This document shows positions 8,957-22,544 of a DNA stretch of 64,000 nt, piece after piece (position 1 is the stretch's first letter; every line of letters starts with the position of its first letter). Made by a program: the position numbers and the translations under genes. The stretch is from Globisporangium splendens. Lineage: Eukaryota; Oomycota; Peronosporomycetes; Pythiales; Pythiaceae. Location: assembly GCA_006386115.1 (NCBI GenBank), contig VFIW01000017.1, forward strand, positions 248,001-312,000. The letters run 5' to 3'. Under the pieces are notes generated by a model. It saw nothing but the letters and a program-made list of their open reading frames with translations, did no database searches and had not been told where the DNA came from.

Positions 8957-11900
8957 TTATTCTTCTACCACAGATTCGAAGTTGAAGACTAACGGAGAGC
9001 GGGACCTTCGCTGAGATGCAAGTCCGCTCTCACGAGCGGGAGACGCCGACGTGATGTCCTGACGGCGTTGGATCCCTGGTGGAACAAGTCCGCTGCTTCT
9101 TGTTTGGTGCCTGGAAGGGCTTGACGCCATGACCGGAATCTCCGAAGATTGTGAGTTGTTCCAACTGCCACCTCTGGCAATCGTGCCGAGCATCTCCATG
9201 AGCTCGACCTGCCGCTCGGCTACTTTCTGCTGCTGCTCTCTCATGTCTCTGTTTGCATGCAGCAAAGCCTCAATCGCGGCTTCAAGTTTCTCCAGTTTTG
9301 CTGCCGTTGGGCTCTCGAGTGCGGTCCCAGCATCCGCAGCCGCTCCATGATTCTGTGAAGGTCGACTGGGCTGATGCCGCCGATTGCTATTGCTCCTCTT
9401 GATGCTCATTGGCGCGCCTTGCTGCCTGCTTTTCAAACCGTCATGAAAACCCGATGTGGACGAATGCGGTGCAGAGTCGGCAAACCGTGACGACAGCGGC
9501 AACTTGAAATTAGCGTGATGAGTACTGTCATCCCTTGCATCACTACCATGCCTCACTGAGCTTGGCACGACTGAAACCACTTTCTCCGAGTCGACAAACA
9601 CCGCGTTTTCGGAACTGCTCTCAAAAACTGCCTTTTCTAGCGACAGCGCGCGATGGCTGGGAAAGAATGACACATCGTGCTTCGCCATCCGCATCGCCAA
9701 GTATAGTTCCAGTCCGTTGTACTCCGTGATGGGTTTCTTGCGGATATGGACGAACAAATACAGGTAATGCCACATGTTGTGATCCATGTAGATGTGATCA
9801 TGGAAGCCGCGCTTGGTCGTGCGATCAAATGTGTACGCATCGATGGAGCAAATGAAGCACCGGTTCTGCATATCCATCATCTTCTCCTTGTCTGCTGTCC
9901 GAAGCGAAGCAAACGTATCAATGATCACAACAAAGACGATGTTGAGCAGCATGATGATGAGCACGATGTTGTACATCAAATCGAATGCTAGTCGAGCATA
10001 CGATCGCGCCGATTCCCCTGGAATGTTTGGTTGCAAGTACCCACCGAGTCCTCCATTGCTTTCGAAACCTTGGTCCAGACTCATGAGGAAGCACCGGAAA
10101 AGGCGCTGGCATTGATACGGCGCTTTCCCGTCAATTTGATCCGGCGTGAGCACTACTGAAGGGTTGTAGTCGGCGCGAAAGAAGTAGACTCCGATGATCG
10201 CAAACACGTACACAATCACCAAATATAGTAGCACTGTCAAGCTCAGCACTTTAGCTGGATGAACAATCGACCGCAGGACGTTGCTGAGTTCTTGGTACCG
10301 ATTCACGACGTCCAGCAGGTGGAACGCAAAGTACAGCTTGTTCACATAGGAACCCAAAATCGCAATCAGGATTTGCCACAGGAAATACACCACGCGAGGG
10401 TTGCGAATCAAGAAAAACAGTGAGATGTACACTGTTTGGATCCGATGAATGTAGTCACGTTTGCGGACGTTGCCGAGTAGATTGAGCCACCGAGTCTTCC
10501 CATTGATATAATGCTCGCGTGCGTGCGACGGTGCGAGTTCTTCGTCAGACTGCAGCTTTTTCACCTCTTCGGCTTTCGCTTTCCGCGAGGACTTGGACGT
10601 GAAATGGGGGAGAAACAGATAGTTGTACTCGTCTTCACGCTCACGGAGCGAGCGCAATAGTTGCTCGGTGTCTTGGAACGACTCCTTTTCATCTGCTTCG
10701 TTTGGGCGCCGCTGGACGCTTGCAGTCTTCTTGGACAACTTTTCCTGGGCAGATTTATTGCGTCTCTTCCATCCTTTCTTAATGAGAAGAGGGACCGAGT
10801 TGATCAAGTAGCACAGCAAGACCGTGATGCACATAATCAGTTGTGCAGTCCCAGCGACCGACAACGCCACATCAATCGACAACGAGTGCTCCACGCCGCG
10901 CGCGTTGCGACTGAACACAATCGACACACTCTTTGACGCGTACGGCATCGAGTCAATGCCATCCGCACGGTAAAAGAGCAGCACGATCAGATTGATTCCG
11001 ATCGCGAGTGCGAACGAGAACTTCTTGAAGACATCGGTTTTGTTGGCTATCCATGCAACTAGCTGGTGCCGTTGCAGCTGGCATTGATGAGCCATTTCGT
11101 CGACAAGTTTGTCCGATCGAGAATAGAAATCGTGCAGTTTGGTTGGCCCTCGCGCGACATGCCGTACGAGTTTCTTCTTGGATTGCTCGGTTAGGCAAAA
11201 GCAAATTGGGTGGAGAGGGAAATAGAACGGAATCAGCGCACCGTGGTCAGGATTTACAGAGTGAGAATGATCGTGCTTGGCTTGATCGACATTTCTCGCT
11301 GGCTCTCCAGTAGCATCAAGTAAGGGGTTGATGTTGCTTCTGTGCGAGCTTGTCGTTGACGCATTGGACTCGAAAGGTCTCGTTCCTGCTGAGTTTCTGT
11401 ACGATTGATAACGACGATGGTCCCACAATATTTCCACGCGCGCGCAATTCGACTGAAAGAACTGGTACGCGCTTCGGTAATCAGTTTTCCCCCCATGGGC
11501 AAACGACGTTAACGGCGCACACAGTGATGCATCGTTCGCCAGAACGTGCTTGGACTTTGTCCTGAAGGAAGGTATCCACGTTGCAGCTTGGGGATTTGCA
11601 TCTGCTAATTGCTGCAGCAAAATGTAGATGTTGAAACCCATGGTGAGGTAGAAGTCGTTGTAGCACTTGGCGTTTCCAGCGTACCTGCCGTGTTTCGCCA
11701 AATAGTGAGCATACACATCGACGAGGTTTCGTTTTAAAGCGCCAAAGTTGAGCTCTTGCACCAGCTGCGAATGAATAGCTCGGTCGCTTCGCCCTTCCAG
11801 TAGACTCAACAACGTGATTACAATCGACGCGCGGAGTCGACGTACACGAAGGAGCGAGCTTGAGCTGCCGGAATGATCAAAAGAATACATCATTAACGCA

Positions 11901-14900
11901 TTCACTGCACTGATGAATTTGTAATTCGCGACAGTCTCTTGGGCTTCAATGCATAGTCCTTGGCAAAATTCGGTGATGGTCTCGAACAGCTGAATGATCA
12001 GTTCCATATCCAGATCCATTAGTGCCGGGTAAGTTTCCAAAAGAAAAGACGTGGTACTTTCCACCAAGTTCGCTGACACTTTTGCGTTTGGCTGGGAGAT
12101 CAAGTACCGTTGGGCGTTCAGGTAATGCCCTTCGCATAATAGCTGAAGAAAGCGAAATATTGACGTTGTTGTCGATCCAGAATTCTTCTCGTCGTCGATT
12201 TCTGGGTCAAGATGGGATGCTGCTGCGGATGGAAAATGAGAATCAAGTTCCAATGAAAACACAGATCGCCGCTTGCGTAGATTCAATGGAGTCTTCGAGT
12301 TTACTGACGACGCAGACAACCGAGTCTCATCATTCTTCCTCGCAGAAGCTTGAAACGGCAAGCCTGCGTCTATGCTTGCCGTATGGCTTCTGTCATTCTG
12401 ACCTTGCCGAATGTGCTTGCAGGATTTCTCAATTTTGCTCTGAATTCGCTCAAAGAACCCACCGTGTGCAGCTTCGAGCCAGTAGGTATGAAATGTTTCT
12501 TGTACCTTTGCATTCATGTCATCAAGCAAAGCGACTCCAAGTTTGATGCTGGTCGCAAACAACGCGTCGTCATCCCGCCACGATATGAGTTGAACCACAA
12601 GTTTGGTGACTCCAAGTTGGCTCAGCTTGATTTGCATGGCGTGACGCTGATCCATGTCATCGACTGCATATATCATTCGGCAGAACACGTCCAGCAGTGT
12701 CAGGTTCATTTTCACGTAGCGCGAATCTTGAAAGGCTTCGACGTGCGCGACCAGCTTTGATACAACTTGGTCAAAAGTAAGACTGATGCTTCAGAGGTGC
12801 GAGTGGGGGTCGTACTCATTCCTCAACGACGTCTCAACAGACAAAATTCCTTGAACCATTTGGTTCAGCTCATCTCGCATTGCACTGTGCACCCGTGGAT
12901 GCGAGCGCATGAAGACGAGAAAATTGTCAAACTCACGAAAATGTGTTTGCTGCTTCCCTTGTGCCAATGCTGGTGCCTCCATTTGCCCAATGCTGCTGTT
13001 GGGATCAAGTGTTCCAAAGAAGGCGGGCGAGTAAGAAAATCTTCGAAGCGGAGATTTTGGCGGAGATGGTTGAGAGTACAGTGCGATCTTTTCACGAGTG
13101 GCGTGCTTTCGTTTTGCCTTTCGCCACGGAAAGCGAAATCGATTCAAATACTTGTTCTCGGGTACGATTTGGTGCAACACATTGGGCTGGGTGTGGGCTG
13201 ACGTGGATCCAGAGGAAGGGGATGCTGCCGTTTTCTGGGTAAAAGTGCCGCGAGCTCGGGGTACTTCTGGTGAGTCTTGCCCAAGCTCCCGGTCGTGAGC
13301 CCCAAACACTAATGGCTGCACGATTCGCAAGTTGTCGGATATTGAGCTTTTATTTGCTGAGCTGCTAGAAAGAGCTTCTTCTTTGGGTGCTGCTGGACTC
13401 GTTTCTCCTGTAGATCTTGTCGTGCTCCGATGCTCACTGGTTTTGATCATGGTTATCGTATCGTCAATGGTACTGTCGATATCCATCAGATCGGTGGTAG
13501 CTTTCTCCTCAATACTGTCGAGCGCAGCTAGGTCACTTTTTCGTTCTGACGAGCTCTTTCGTGGAGGGATTTTTTCAGGAGAGTCATGGGATGGAGAGCT
13601 TGCATTTGCACTGCGATTTAAAGCCGCGCGAAGCAAGTCTGCCAAGTTTTCGTCCAGCTCGAACGACTGAAGATCGAGGCGCTGGTCGTATGTCAGTGAG
13701 GCCATCCAAATAGCTTCCAGGGAGACTGACGGGCTCAATCCACTCTCAAAAAGCCCAATTCGAGCAATTTTATCGAGCATATACACCAGTTCTTCAATGT
13801 TCCCCAACACGTAGGCATCAAGGCACCATTCTGACGCACTGAACACAGTGAAGAGCAACCCCAAATATTGTTGAGCCTGAAGCGCGCGTAATGCAGCGAG
13901 TTATCATTGACATCAAAAACACTCGGAAACTGATTGACAAACGACAGGAGGGTTGGGGCCAGCGAATACAGCAAGACATACAGGATCGGGCTTTCGCGAG
14001 CGACTCTGGTCTGGAGAAAAGTAGCTTTCGCTTCAGGCTTGATCTTCTGAAGTGATAATCGTGCGTGCCGGTTGCAGTCATCCACTTGAACCTCTTTTAG
14101 ATGCTTAATCACGCTGATTTCGCATATGTGAGTCAATGTCATCAATACTCGGACCAAAATCTCATCGCTTGGGATTTCAATTTCATCCGCGACGAGAAAT
14201 ACTTCGTTTAGAAAGCGCAGCAAGGCAGCGTACATCCCTTCTGTGCAGTTGCTGTGCCACATGAGCTCAAGTACGTTGGAGATTGGAATGATTTGCTGAC
14301 AAATTTCCTGAACGCGTGTGTTCTTCCCAGTTGCGCAAGCTGCAAACAGATGAAGTAATCGCACATGATATTCCAACGCTTTTGAATCTTTTGCAATAGT
14401 CTTGTCATCAATAGGAGATCTTAACGGCGATGTCTGGCGCTGGAATGGAAGCTTGAATGGGATTTCGTTCTCGTTGCTGTCGGCCTCGTCTTCACCAAGA
14501 GAACCCTCAAGTTCATCCCAACTGCTGAGTTTGTGTTTGTTGTGCCCACTGACAACCAATGCGAGACGCCGAAAGAGATCATCAAACAGTTTCACAGTTA
14601 AAGAATGGTCGTCGAAAAACTGTAGCACAACAGCATTCTCAAGTGACTTGACGAGCTGAAACAGCACTAGCAGCCGATTCTCGAGTATGGGTTTTTCGTC
14701 ACAGATCACCACAGTCTCCATAAAGTATAGGCACCGGGGATCTGGTCCATCTTTGATCAAATGTGTGACAAAAATGTTGATCAGTTCGGTCGGAATTGCC
14801 CTGTACAGCTGAGCATTTCCAGAGTAGATAGACACGAGCAATTCTTGCGCAACTTCCAGTTCACCGACATACCGAGCAATCGTGATGACATGCGGTGCAA

Positions 14901-17900
14901 GAAGAAGTTGATTGTCTTGATCTCCAGAGCAGAAGGCGCAGAGAAACTCCATCGTTTGGCAGTACACTGCTTGAATCTGGTCGCGCTGTCTTGGCTGAAG
15001 CATCTCCTTGATCCTCGACCCAGGAGATTTCGGTGACGCAGGGCTTCCAGTGGATGATGGTCTCACTTCATTCTGTCGAACATGTGCGTCGAAGAAATGT
15101 GCACCGTCAATCATCATGCTGACTGAATATTGTGCAGCTTTCAAATTTCTCAACAGTCGACGTGCTTCTGCTACTTTCGCTGTTTCGTCAGAAATGGCGG
15201 CACTGACGGCTGCATGCCTTGATTTACGAGCTTGTGAGAATGACACCTCACTTGCTTGCCCGCTTGAAGCTAGCTCATGGAAACTTGATAGATGGCTCAC
15301 GTTCCCCAGCGAGTGTTTTAAGTGGTATCTGTTTCGCAAATACTTCATTTTTCGATTTGGAGGAAGCTTTTCAACCACGAAACGCGGGGCATACGAATGC
15401 TCGGAAATGCTGACGGCAGCAGTGCCAGGCAGTACGGCATTCTGCAAAGCACCAACAGCACCGTTGGCGACCTGTGCTGAGGTTGGCTCAACCCATGCGG
15501 TTTTGCTCGAGGTCTCAGCTGCCAACTTGGGCTTTATGTACTTATTTGTCACAACATCCATCAATGACTTCAGAAGTACACATGCGGATTCTGCCTTCTC
15601 GAAATCAGACTTTGAAGTCAAATCCATCCAGACTTCCGTCGTTTCTGAAAGTCGCTGCAAATTGTCAACATCGTCTTTGAGCTTGTTGTAGATGGATATA
15701 GTATCTTGAGTGATCAGCAGCTGCAGTTTTTGTATGGCTTTGACAACTTGATCGTGCTGGTTATATTGTTGAAGCAACAGTTCGAGGGCTTTCGAAACCA
15801 GCGGTGGATATTCGTACATGAGCATTTGCATCAGTACAGTCGTCACATTTCTCTTTGACAGTTGAGTCAGCGAAAACTTGCACTCCAACGATCTTTTGTC
15901 GAACATGTACTTGGCAAGTGGTGAAAACTTCTCAGTGCTGAAGTAGGCAGGTGACGACTCATGCGCGAACACTGGGGCTAATGGAGCGTTGGCACCAAAA
16001 GGAGTACCTCCAATATCCGGGGTATAGACGCTATTGTCCCCTAATACAGGCTTTGTCTTATCTTGCACACGGCGGGGAATAGACTCAGTCTTCGGACCGC
16101 CATGACGGGCCAAAAACGACGACAATATGGTCGATAACTGATAATCCACTCGCATATTGTCGATGTGTTTCAAAATTGCACACACTTCGTCCTTGATTTC
16201 CATGACCACACGGCTGAACTCGTTCATTCGATGCCCAATCGATTCATTTGAAGAGCCATTGTGCCTGCCAGATCGTCGAAATGCGCTGTTGTCAATCGGT
16301 TTTGCTCCTACTCCAGAGCGAGAAGTCTCTGATCTTGATGATGTAGATTGCCACACTACGCGACCTAGTGGATATGACCTCTTCGCTTTCATTTTTCCAG
16401 ATGTATAGCCATTATTTGAACGGTCTTCGTGGGTACCACGTTCTGAGCCGGACGCAACTTGAACAGCATTGACATTCTTCCCTTGTCGAACAGGGGAGCT
16501 CATGCTGTATTGACGAGCAACAGCCTGAACAGCTTCCGCAGAGTTTCTTCTGATAGTACCACCATCCAGCAGCGCAGAATTCCGAAAACGGAGGGCGTTC
16601 TGGGAGACTGTCTCGCCATTATGCATCTCCCTTCTGTCTTGCTCCGCAGTTTCTTGAGCCGGCACAAGCGCATGCTGATGAGGAACAGTCTGCAGCATCG
16701 TCGTGAACAAGTTCCGTGGACCATCAGTCACTGAAACATCCCTCGGACGTCTCTCTGCCATCATATCTGGTTGCAACTCTCCTCTGCTTGCTGCATTGCT
16801 TTCATCGCTTTTCTCACGTCTCTGGCTAGCTTGAGCGTGATCTTTCCCATGATGGGAAGACTTCGTTTGTGGGGTTCTCTGAACAACATCTCTTCGCTCG
16901 TCCAAAATGTCCACGAGTCAGCTCATTTTCTGGAGTTTCTTCGATCACGATGACTCCTCGCAGTTTCTCGAAATAAGATGAGCAGAAATCTTTCATTCGC
17001 GAAAAGAAAAACAGATCCTGCGGCGAATACCCTTCTCCGTTGAACGCCGATAGCACTTCACTGCTTTTAGATCCGACGTCGGTCCATATGCGAGTATAGT
17101 TTGGGCATGTCACAACCTTCTGAGGTTCACAGTCGATGTACGCAACGCGAACTAAATCCATCAAGACGGCGCGCACTGATCTAGACAACGAATTGTCCAT
17201 CACCGACTTCAGAAGATTTTCTCGCGGAAATGCTGTTTGAATGTATTCGATGCTGACGTAGTTGCGATCCAGGCACAGCGACACGTAGAGTCGGAAGAGA
17301 CCGTAGCAATATTCCCCCAATGGACGATCCTTCCCCAAAACGTAGTACTCTTCATAGAACTTTGGCAATGGTATCCATTTGCCAAATCCATCACCTACTG
17401 GCATCTTTTTCATATCCTTGTTGAACATGGCGTCGATTCGAGGATCTGGAATCATCGGCTTGAACGAAAGCTTCACAGCATAGACTTCGAATCCTTTATC
17501 GCACGGACGAATCGGAACAATTGCGTGGTCTCGATAGCCATTTTCAGCATTGAACAATAGCTCACATATGGCTTCTTGAGTTTTCGGAACCCCTCTTCCC
17601 CGAGATGTGCACAATGCCACCAAGAATTGCACGTATCGAATGGATTTTCCTCGAGCTTTGATCAGCTCAAAAAAACTCCCAATAACCCTAGCATACGCTG
17701 TGATCGATTCGACCAGATTGCGATTTTCTCGAAGTAGGTATGATAGCGGGAGGGATGTTTGAAAACCATTTCCCAATAACTCCATCAGGATAGGCATTCC
17801 GACTTTCACCATATGAAGCTCACTCGCCCTGTTGAACGAAAAGATGTGAACAAGTAGAGCGTTCACAGTCGGGATAATACGATTAAGAATCTGCATCGCG

Positions 17901-20607
17901 TTGGTATGAACCTCCTCTCTGCCGCTCAGAGCATCACTGGGTCTTCTTCGCCATGACTTTTCTTGCGAATAAAACGATTGCCGTCCAACTTTTGATTGCG
18001 AAAACGCTGACTTGGATCGCTTGCTTGCTCGAAGTAGAGGCTTCAGCGAGTTATTCCCAGCTACCCATGAGTTTGCGAACGTCCCGTCGCCTTCGATGGG
18101 ATCGTTTCGTCGTCGTGCTGACTTGCAAAACGCGCATACCCGGGGTTGTGTGACGACACTTCTTCAACAGTGAACGGACCCCCATGACGCTGAAAAGGAG
18201 CCTTTATCATATCCACGAGTAAATCAATATAACGGTGAATCCGGAACAAGTTCTGGCGCGAGCGAATATGTCCAGAAGATCCTTTCGTCCCCTCCGTGCA
18301 AAAGATGATCAGCTCTTCAAGCATTTGCTCGACTTTCCGAAAGAAAGGGATCGTCTCCTCTCGATCAAATCGATGGAGAACAGAATTATCGTTGACTGAT
18401 GCGTTGATGAAACTTGACGATCCAGCCGTTTGAAAATGCTGGATGAAATCTGCCAAAACTTGCTTGTAAGACACCAAGAGCAGCGTATCCTCGACCTCAG
18501 ATTGCGGAACTTCGATAATCTTGAACGCGTCTTCGTCTCGAGCTCCCGGTGATGATACCACCGTAAAGCTGGAGTCGGTTGAGGCTGTGTCGTTGGAGAG
18601 GGACTTCGACGAGAATCGGATATCATTCATCGTTGAGGCATGCGCTTCCACAGAGTGAAGAAATCCTTTCCCTTTGACATGTTGAATAAGTCCAACGTCG
18701 CCATTCTCAACTTGATCTCTACGATTGTTAGACAAACAGTGTCAGTCCCAGATAGATATTCATCGAATATAGACTGAATGAACTTACTCTTCATTGACGA
18801 CTGCAGTTGACATGAAGCTGAATGATTGCGGACGATTTTGTGCGATTACATGAGAACATGCATCGCCATGTACTCTCAACGCAGCTGGTGACCTTGTATT
18901 CACAGGTGGCGATCGCTGAAGTGGTGATACAGCCAAATACTTTCCCGAAATCAAATGGCAAAGCGTAATCGAGTCACTCCACGCGATTTCTCCACCTTCG
19001 TAAACATTTGTTCGCTCGATTTCCCATAAAGAATCAGAAGACGTTGCCATAACGGAATCGTTTTCCACATCTTTGACTTCGCTGTACTGGAGACTGACCT
19101 GACCAGACTCCATGGCATCTGTCCGCTCCCCCGTCGAGAAGCGAAGCCACGAAGTTGTCCCTAAATGGAGAAGGCGGATACAAGAGCCGGCACGGAAACC
19201 AGAAACGCGATTGGTCATGGTGTTGGCTTCGTCAGGTTTGTCGTAAAGAACAGCTCTCCACTGAGACGCATGGGCAGTTGAACCCACGACTACAAAAGAT
19301 GAGCCATCTGAATAGCTTCGATTGGAAACGTAAAGACTGAATGGCTGGACATCGTGCTCACTTGAAAACACCAGCTGCATCGATAATTGCCAAGGCTTAT
19401 GGTTTGTCCAAAACGCAAACATGAAGAAAATACAAGCACCATCTCACCTGATCAGTCAACAGCACAGGCGCTCCTTTCGAGCGAAGTTTGAACCGTGGCA
19501 AAATTGAAAAATATGATCTTGGTGAACCGCCCTCAAGACAAACCTGTCATTGCAGCAAACGCTCAGGTCAGTGTTTTTTGGTACCACGAGTACAAAAAAT
19601 GCTGGAGCCATTGGAAGCGCATATTACAGTTATGCTTTCAGCTCCTCGCAAGAGAATTGGAGACGCGTCAAGCGACAAGAATCGGCCACTTTTGACATGT
19701 CGAAGTTGAATGACCTGCCAGGAAAGACTACAATGTTACAATTACGGAGTCAGTTGAAGTAACCTCACAAGCTGCTTACTTGTCCGTATATCACTTGGGT
19801 CCCCTTCAGCTTCTTGTACATTGTCGCATTCAATCGAAGCTCTGCCTCGCTTTTGAACTTCAAATCCGCGACCGCGCGTTGGTTTCGTGGCTGGATATTG
19901 TGCTGTTCTCGAATCATGCCATCTGTCTCCCCTGCATTACATTGCTCGTTTATTTCCGCTCCCAGCATCTCCAATGCAATGGTCGCGTCATACGTCATTT
20001 TTGGCACCACTTCAAACAGACAGTCTCGGTACGGACACGATAGCAGCCGGAACCCGCCGTTCTCAAACATTTTTCGCTCCTGTTGGCCACCCAGTCCCAA
20101 CTTTGGAGGAGATACATTGGAGCCAACATTATAGTTCAGCTTCTCAAGGCGGACATCTCTTGAAGCATACCCCTCAGCAGCCACAATTCCGTTGCGATCG
20201 TCACAAGACAGCGCGATAACCATACCATACTCTAAAAACGGCGTACCATACAACTGCGGGCTGGACCGATTTTCGCCCGAGCTAAACATCGCGACAGGGT
20301 GTGATCGGTGGCTGCTGGACGGCAATTTCTTTGTTGCAAAGATCCCCAACGGCGATGTCATCGCCATCGGGAGAGACGCTGGGTTCGCTGGAGGACTCAC
20401 GTCAATTCTCACTTTCTCCTTAAACGGCGACGTTTTCGGGACACGCATAGGCACGACATTCGTCGGTAGTTTTTGTATTCTCGAAGGCGATGAAGCTGAC
20501 GTCGACGCAGGAACCCCACCAGCCGCATCGTTTACGGTACTCACGCCACTCTCTGCGGACATTGTAGTAGTTGCTCGCTGTTCCTGTTCCCCTGTTCCCC
20601 CCTGCAA
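8957..20607 (-). CDS. Inositol 1,4,5-trisphosphate receptor-type intracellular calcium channel
   Basis: This very large minus-strand gene would encode roughly 3,700 residues (animal IP3 receptors have about 2,700). Well-supported exons are 19780-20607, 19628-19714, 19448-19543, 18788-19374 and 18065-18718. Next come about 16915-17936, 13.9-16.83 kb and 8957-13876; the junctions near 18.0, 16.9 and 13.9 kb are uncertain. The N-terminus has the ligand-binding and MIR beta-trefoils ([29 protein letters not shown]). RIH domains follow ([14 protein letters not shown]). Near the C-terminus are several membrane helices, a pore loop with GGLGGYL and the zinc-binding linker CFIC...[13 protein letters not shown], then a coiled coil. 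The product releases calcium from internal stores when IP3 binds. An in-frame TGA lies at 12791-12793. The start could be the Met at 20607 or the one 15 codons later. Confidence 0.85.
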
Positions 20608-21231
20608 CGCCAGTCATTCGGTCACCCGCAGCACTCACCCTGGCCCTGTCATCGTTTCTCGCGTCACCACACGACGACTCTGCAGGTCCTACTCTCGCGC
20701 TCGCTCTCTGCTGCTGCATCCCCTTTCGATCGCTGTCGGTCCTGTTCCTGTCCCCGCTGTCACCCCACACCGTCGCTCTCTCGCCCGCAAGTTTCTATAA
20801 TTGATGCTCGCCCCTGCTTCTCGACGCGTCCCTCGCCGCCAGTTTTTTATTCGTACCCGCCACCAAACGCCATTTCTCTTCGTGTCGGTTCGCTTGCTTT
20901 TAAAGAAGAAAAAATGCGGAATCCCGCGCGAAACGGTCTGGGCGGGAACGCTTCAACCTCCCTCTACAAGAACAGATCCGTCCGATGTTGAAGGCAAATC
21001 TTTCTGGACACGAACACGCCCATAAAAAGGCCATTGCTCATGCAACAATTGCTGATGAAGAAAGGATGCTGCTGGAAAAGGGAAAACATTCAATGCACGT
21101 ACCGTTTTGCTACTGCTACTACTGCTCTGTGTCTGTCTACTACTAAATTAAAACGAAGGATACACACCAATGCTACATGACAACCAGACCCGAGCGCTAA
21201 CAGATAGTCTCGGAAGGATAAATCACTCAAT
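20608..21231. other. Spacer upstream of the IP3-receptor gene
   Basis: Between the IP3-receptor start and the stop of the next minus-strand gene. It contains pyrimidine-rich stretches near 20,690-20,790 that probably belong to the receptor gene's leader. No gene or RNA was recognised. Confidence 0.45.
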
Positions 21232-22544
21232 TCAGAACCCAAATGCGCTTGCGCTCTGACCGCCCTTGCTGACCTCGTCCAGAAAGCCGAGGATAACTGG
21301 CAATAAACCGCTGCTGTCCTCCGTGGGGCGGTTCTTCGGTCCTCGCAGGTACGCCTTGAAATGGTCCATGCACTGCTTCGCATACTCTTTGTCACTTGCT
21401 CGGATTTGCTCAAAAATGTCCGAGAACGAAGGGAACAGACTCATAATGAGCATCATCTCGCCTTCCTCGGAGTCATCGCTCTCGACGACGTCAAGCATCT
21501 TGGTGACGTATTCACCAGCACAGCGCTCCAGACCTACAGCATAAAGACAGCATTTGGTGTTGCGTTAACAACAACTCGGGGACAAAAAACAAGATCCAGG
21601 CTAGCAAATCAGCAACTTACCCAAGATCCCGTCACGCTTGACTTTCTGTTCTTCGAATTTGTGTTTGTTGCTCTTTGCCTCCCACACACTCTTCAAGTTC
21701 AGCTTTGCCACTTTTGCCTGGTCGAATAATAGCATAAAACAAAAAATTCAGATACATGCAACAACAGGGTTCAAAGGAAAAACAAGCACGCTGCTGCAGC
21801 CATACCTCATAATCAATGCGTCGTAAATTCTCTTCAGAGAAAGGGATCCGCGTCTGCGGCTCAGTGAAGTCGCCAGTAGCGAGAATATACTGCACAAGTG
21901 TATCGACATTGTACACCACAATTGATCCGTTCGTGCGCTCGAATTCAAACTGCCACAAGATAAATAAACATCCTCATTAAAATCCACCCAACTTAAGAAG
22001 TACAAACACAAGAATGCAAGGGATAAACACTAACCGTGTGTGGTCCCAGCTCGGTCATCATGATCGGATCAAGCGTATTGATCCCAATTTTCGCTCTCTT
22101 TGCGGGTTGTTCTTGCTCTTTGTCAGCATTTTCGTCTTCACTGCTTGCTTTCCGCTTCAATCGCAAACTGGACCGCGTTCCGCACACTTTACCCGCCACG
22201 CACTTTGCACCGGAACACTTGTTGCCATCATCACATGGGGTTTGCGAGGTCATGACGACGCCGTCAGCTGCTCTTGATTCGGCTTGTTTGTCATCATCGC
22301 GGTTTTCGGAGGATTTGGCAGCGACTTTCGCAGCGGGCTTGCTTGTACTCGCTGTCGCAGCACTGGTCGGTGCAGACGGCACTGTCGTTGTAGTGGTGCC
22401 ACTGACGACTCCAGCGCCACCGCCCTGCTTGCTCTGCAGCAGCGCAAAGAGCTCCGGCTTGGAGAGATGCAGGTAGTACTTCAAGCCGCGTTCGTGCGCG
22501 ATCACGCGCAGCTCGCGCATCGACGGCGACGACCGCGTTTCCAT
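21232..22544 (-). CDS. SAP-motif protein of unknown function
   Basis: Four exons (22035-22544, 21806-21949, 21621-21717, 21232-21533) give 350 residues with all phases consistent. Residues 8-40 look like a SAP/HeH helix-extended-loop-helix motif (MRELRVIAHERGLKYYL), a fold often used for DNA or RNA binding. A disordered Thr/Ser/Ala/Lys-rich segment with a nuclear-localisation-like cluster (RLKRKASSEDE, PAKRAKI) follows. A compact block then begins LDPIMMTELGPHTFEFER and contains FTEPQTRIPFSEENLRRID. Its DPI...DPxTR-like arrangement recalls U-box-like folds, but I cannot confirm this. The C-terminus is helical. The ATG at 22544 was chosen because the longer frame upstream runs through a CA/TG repeat. 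A nuclear role is inferred; the function is unknown. Confidence 0.7.
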
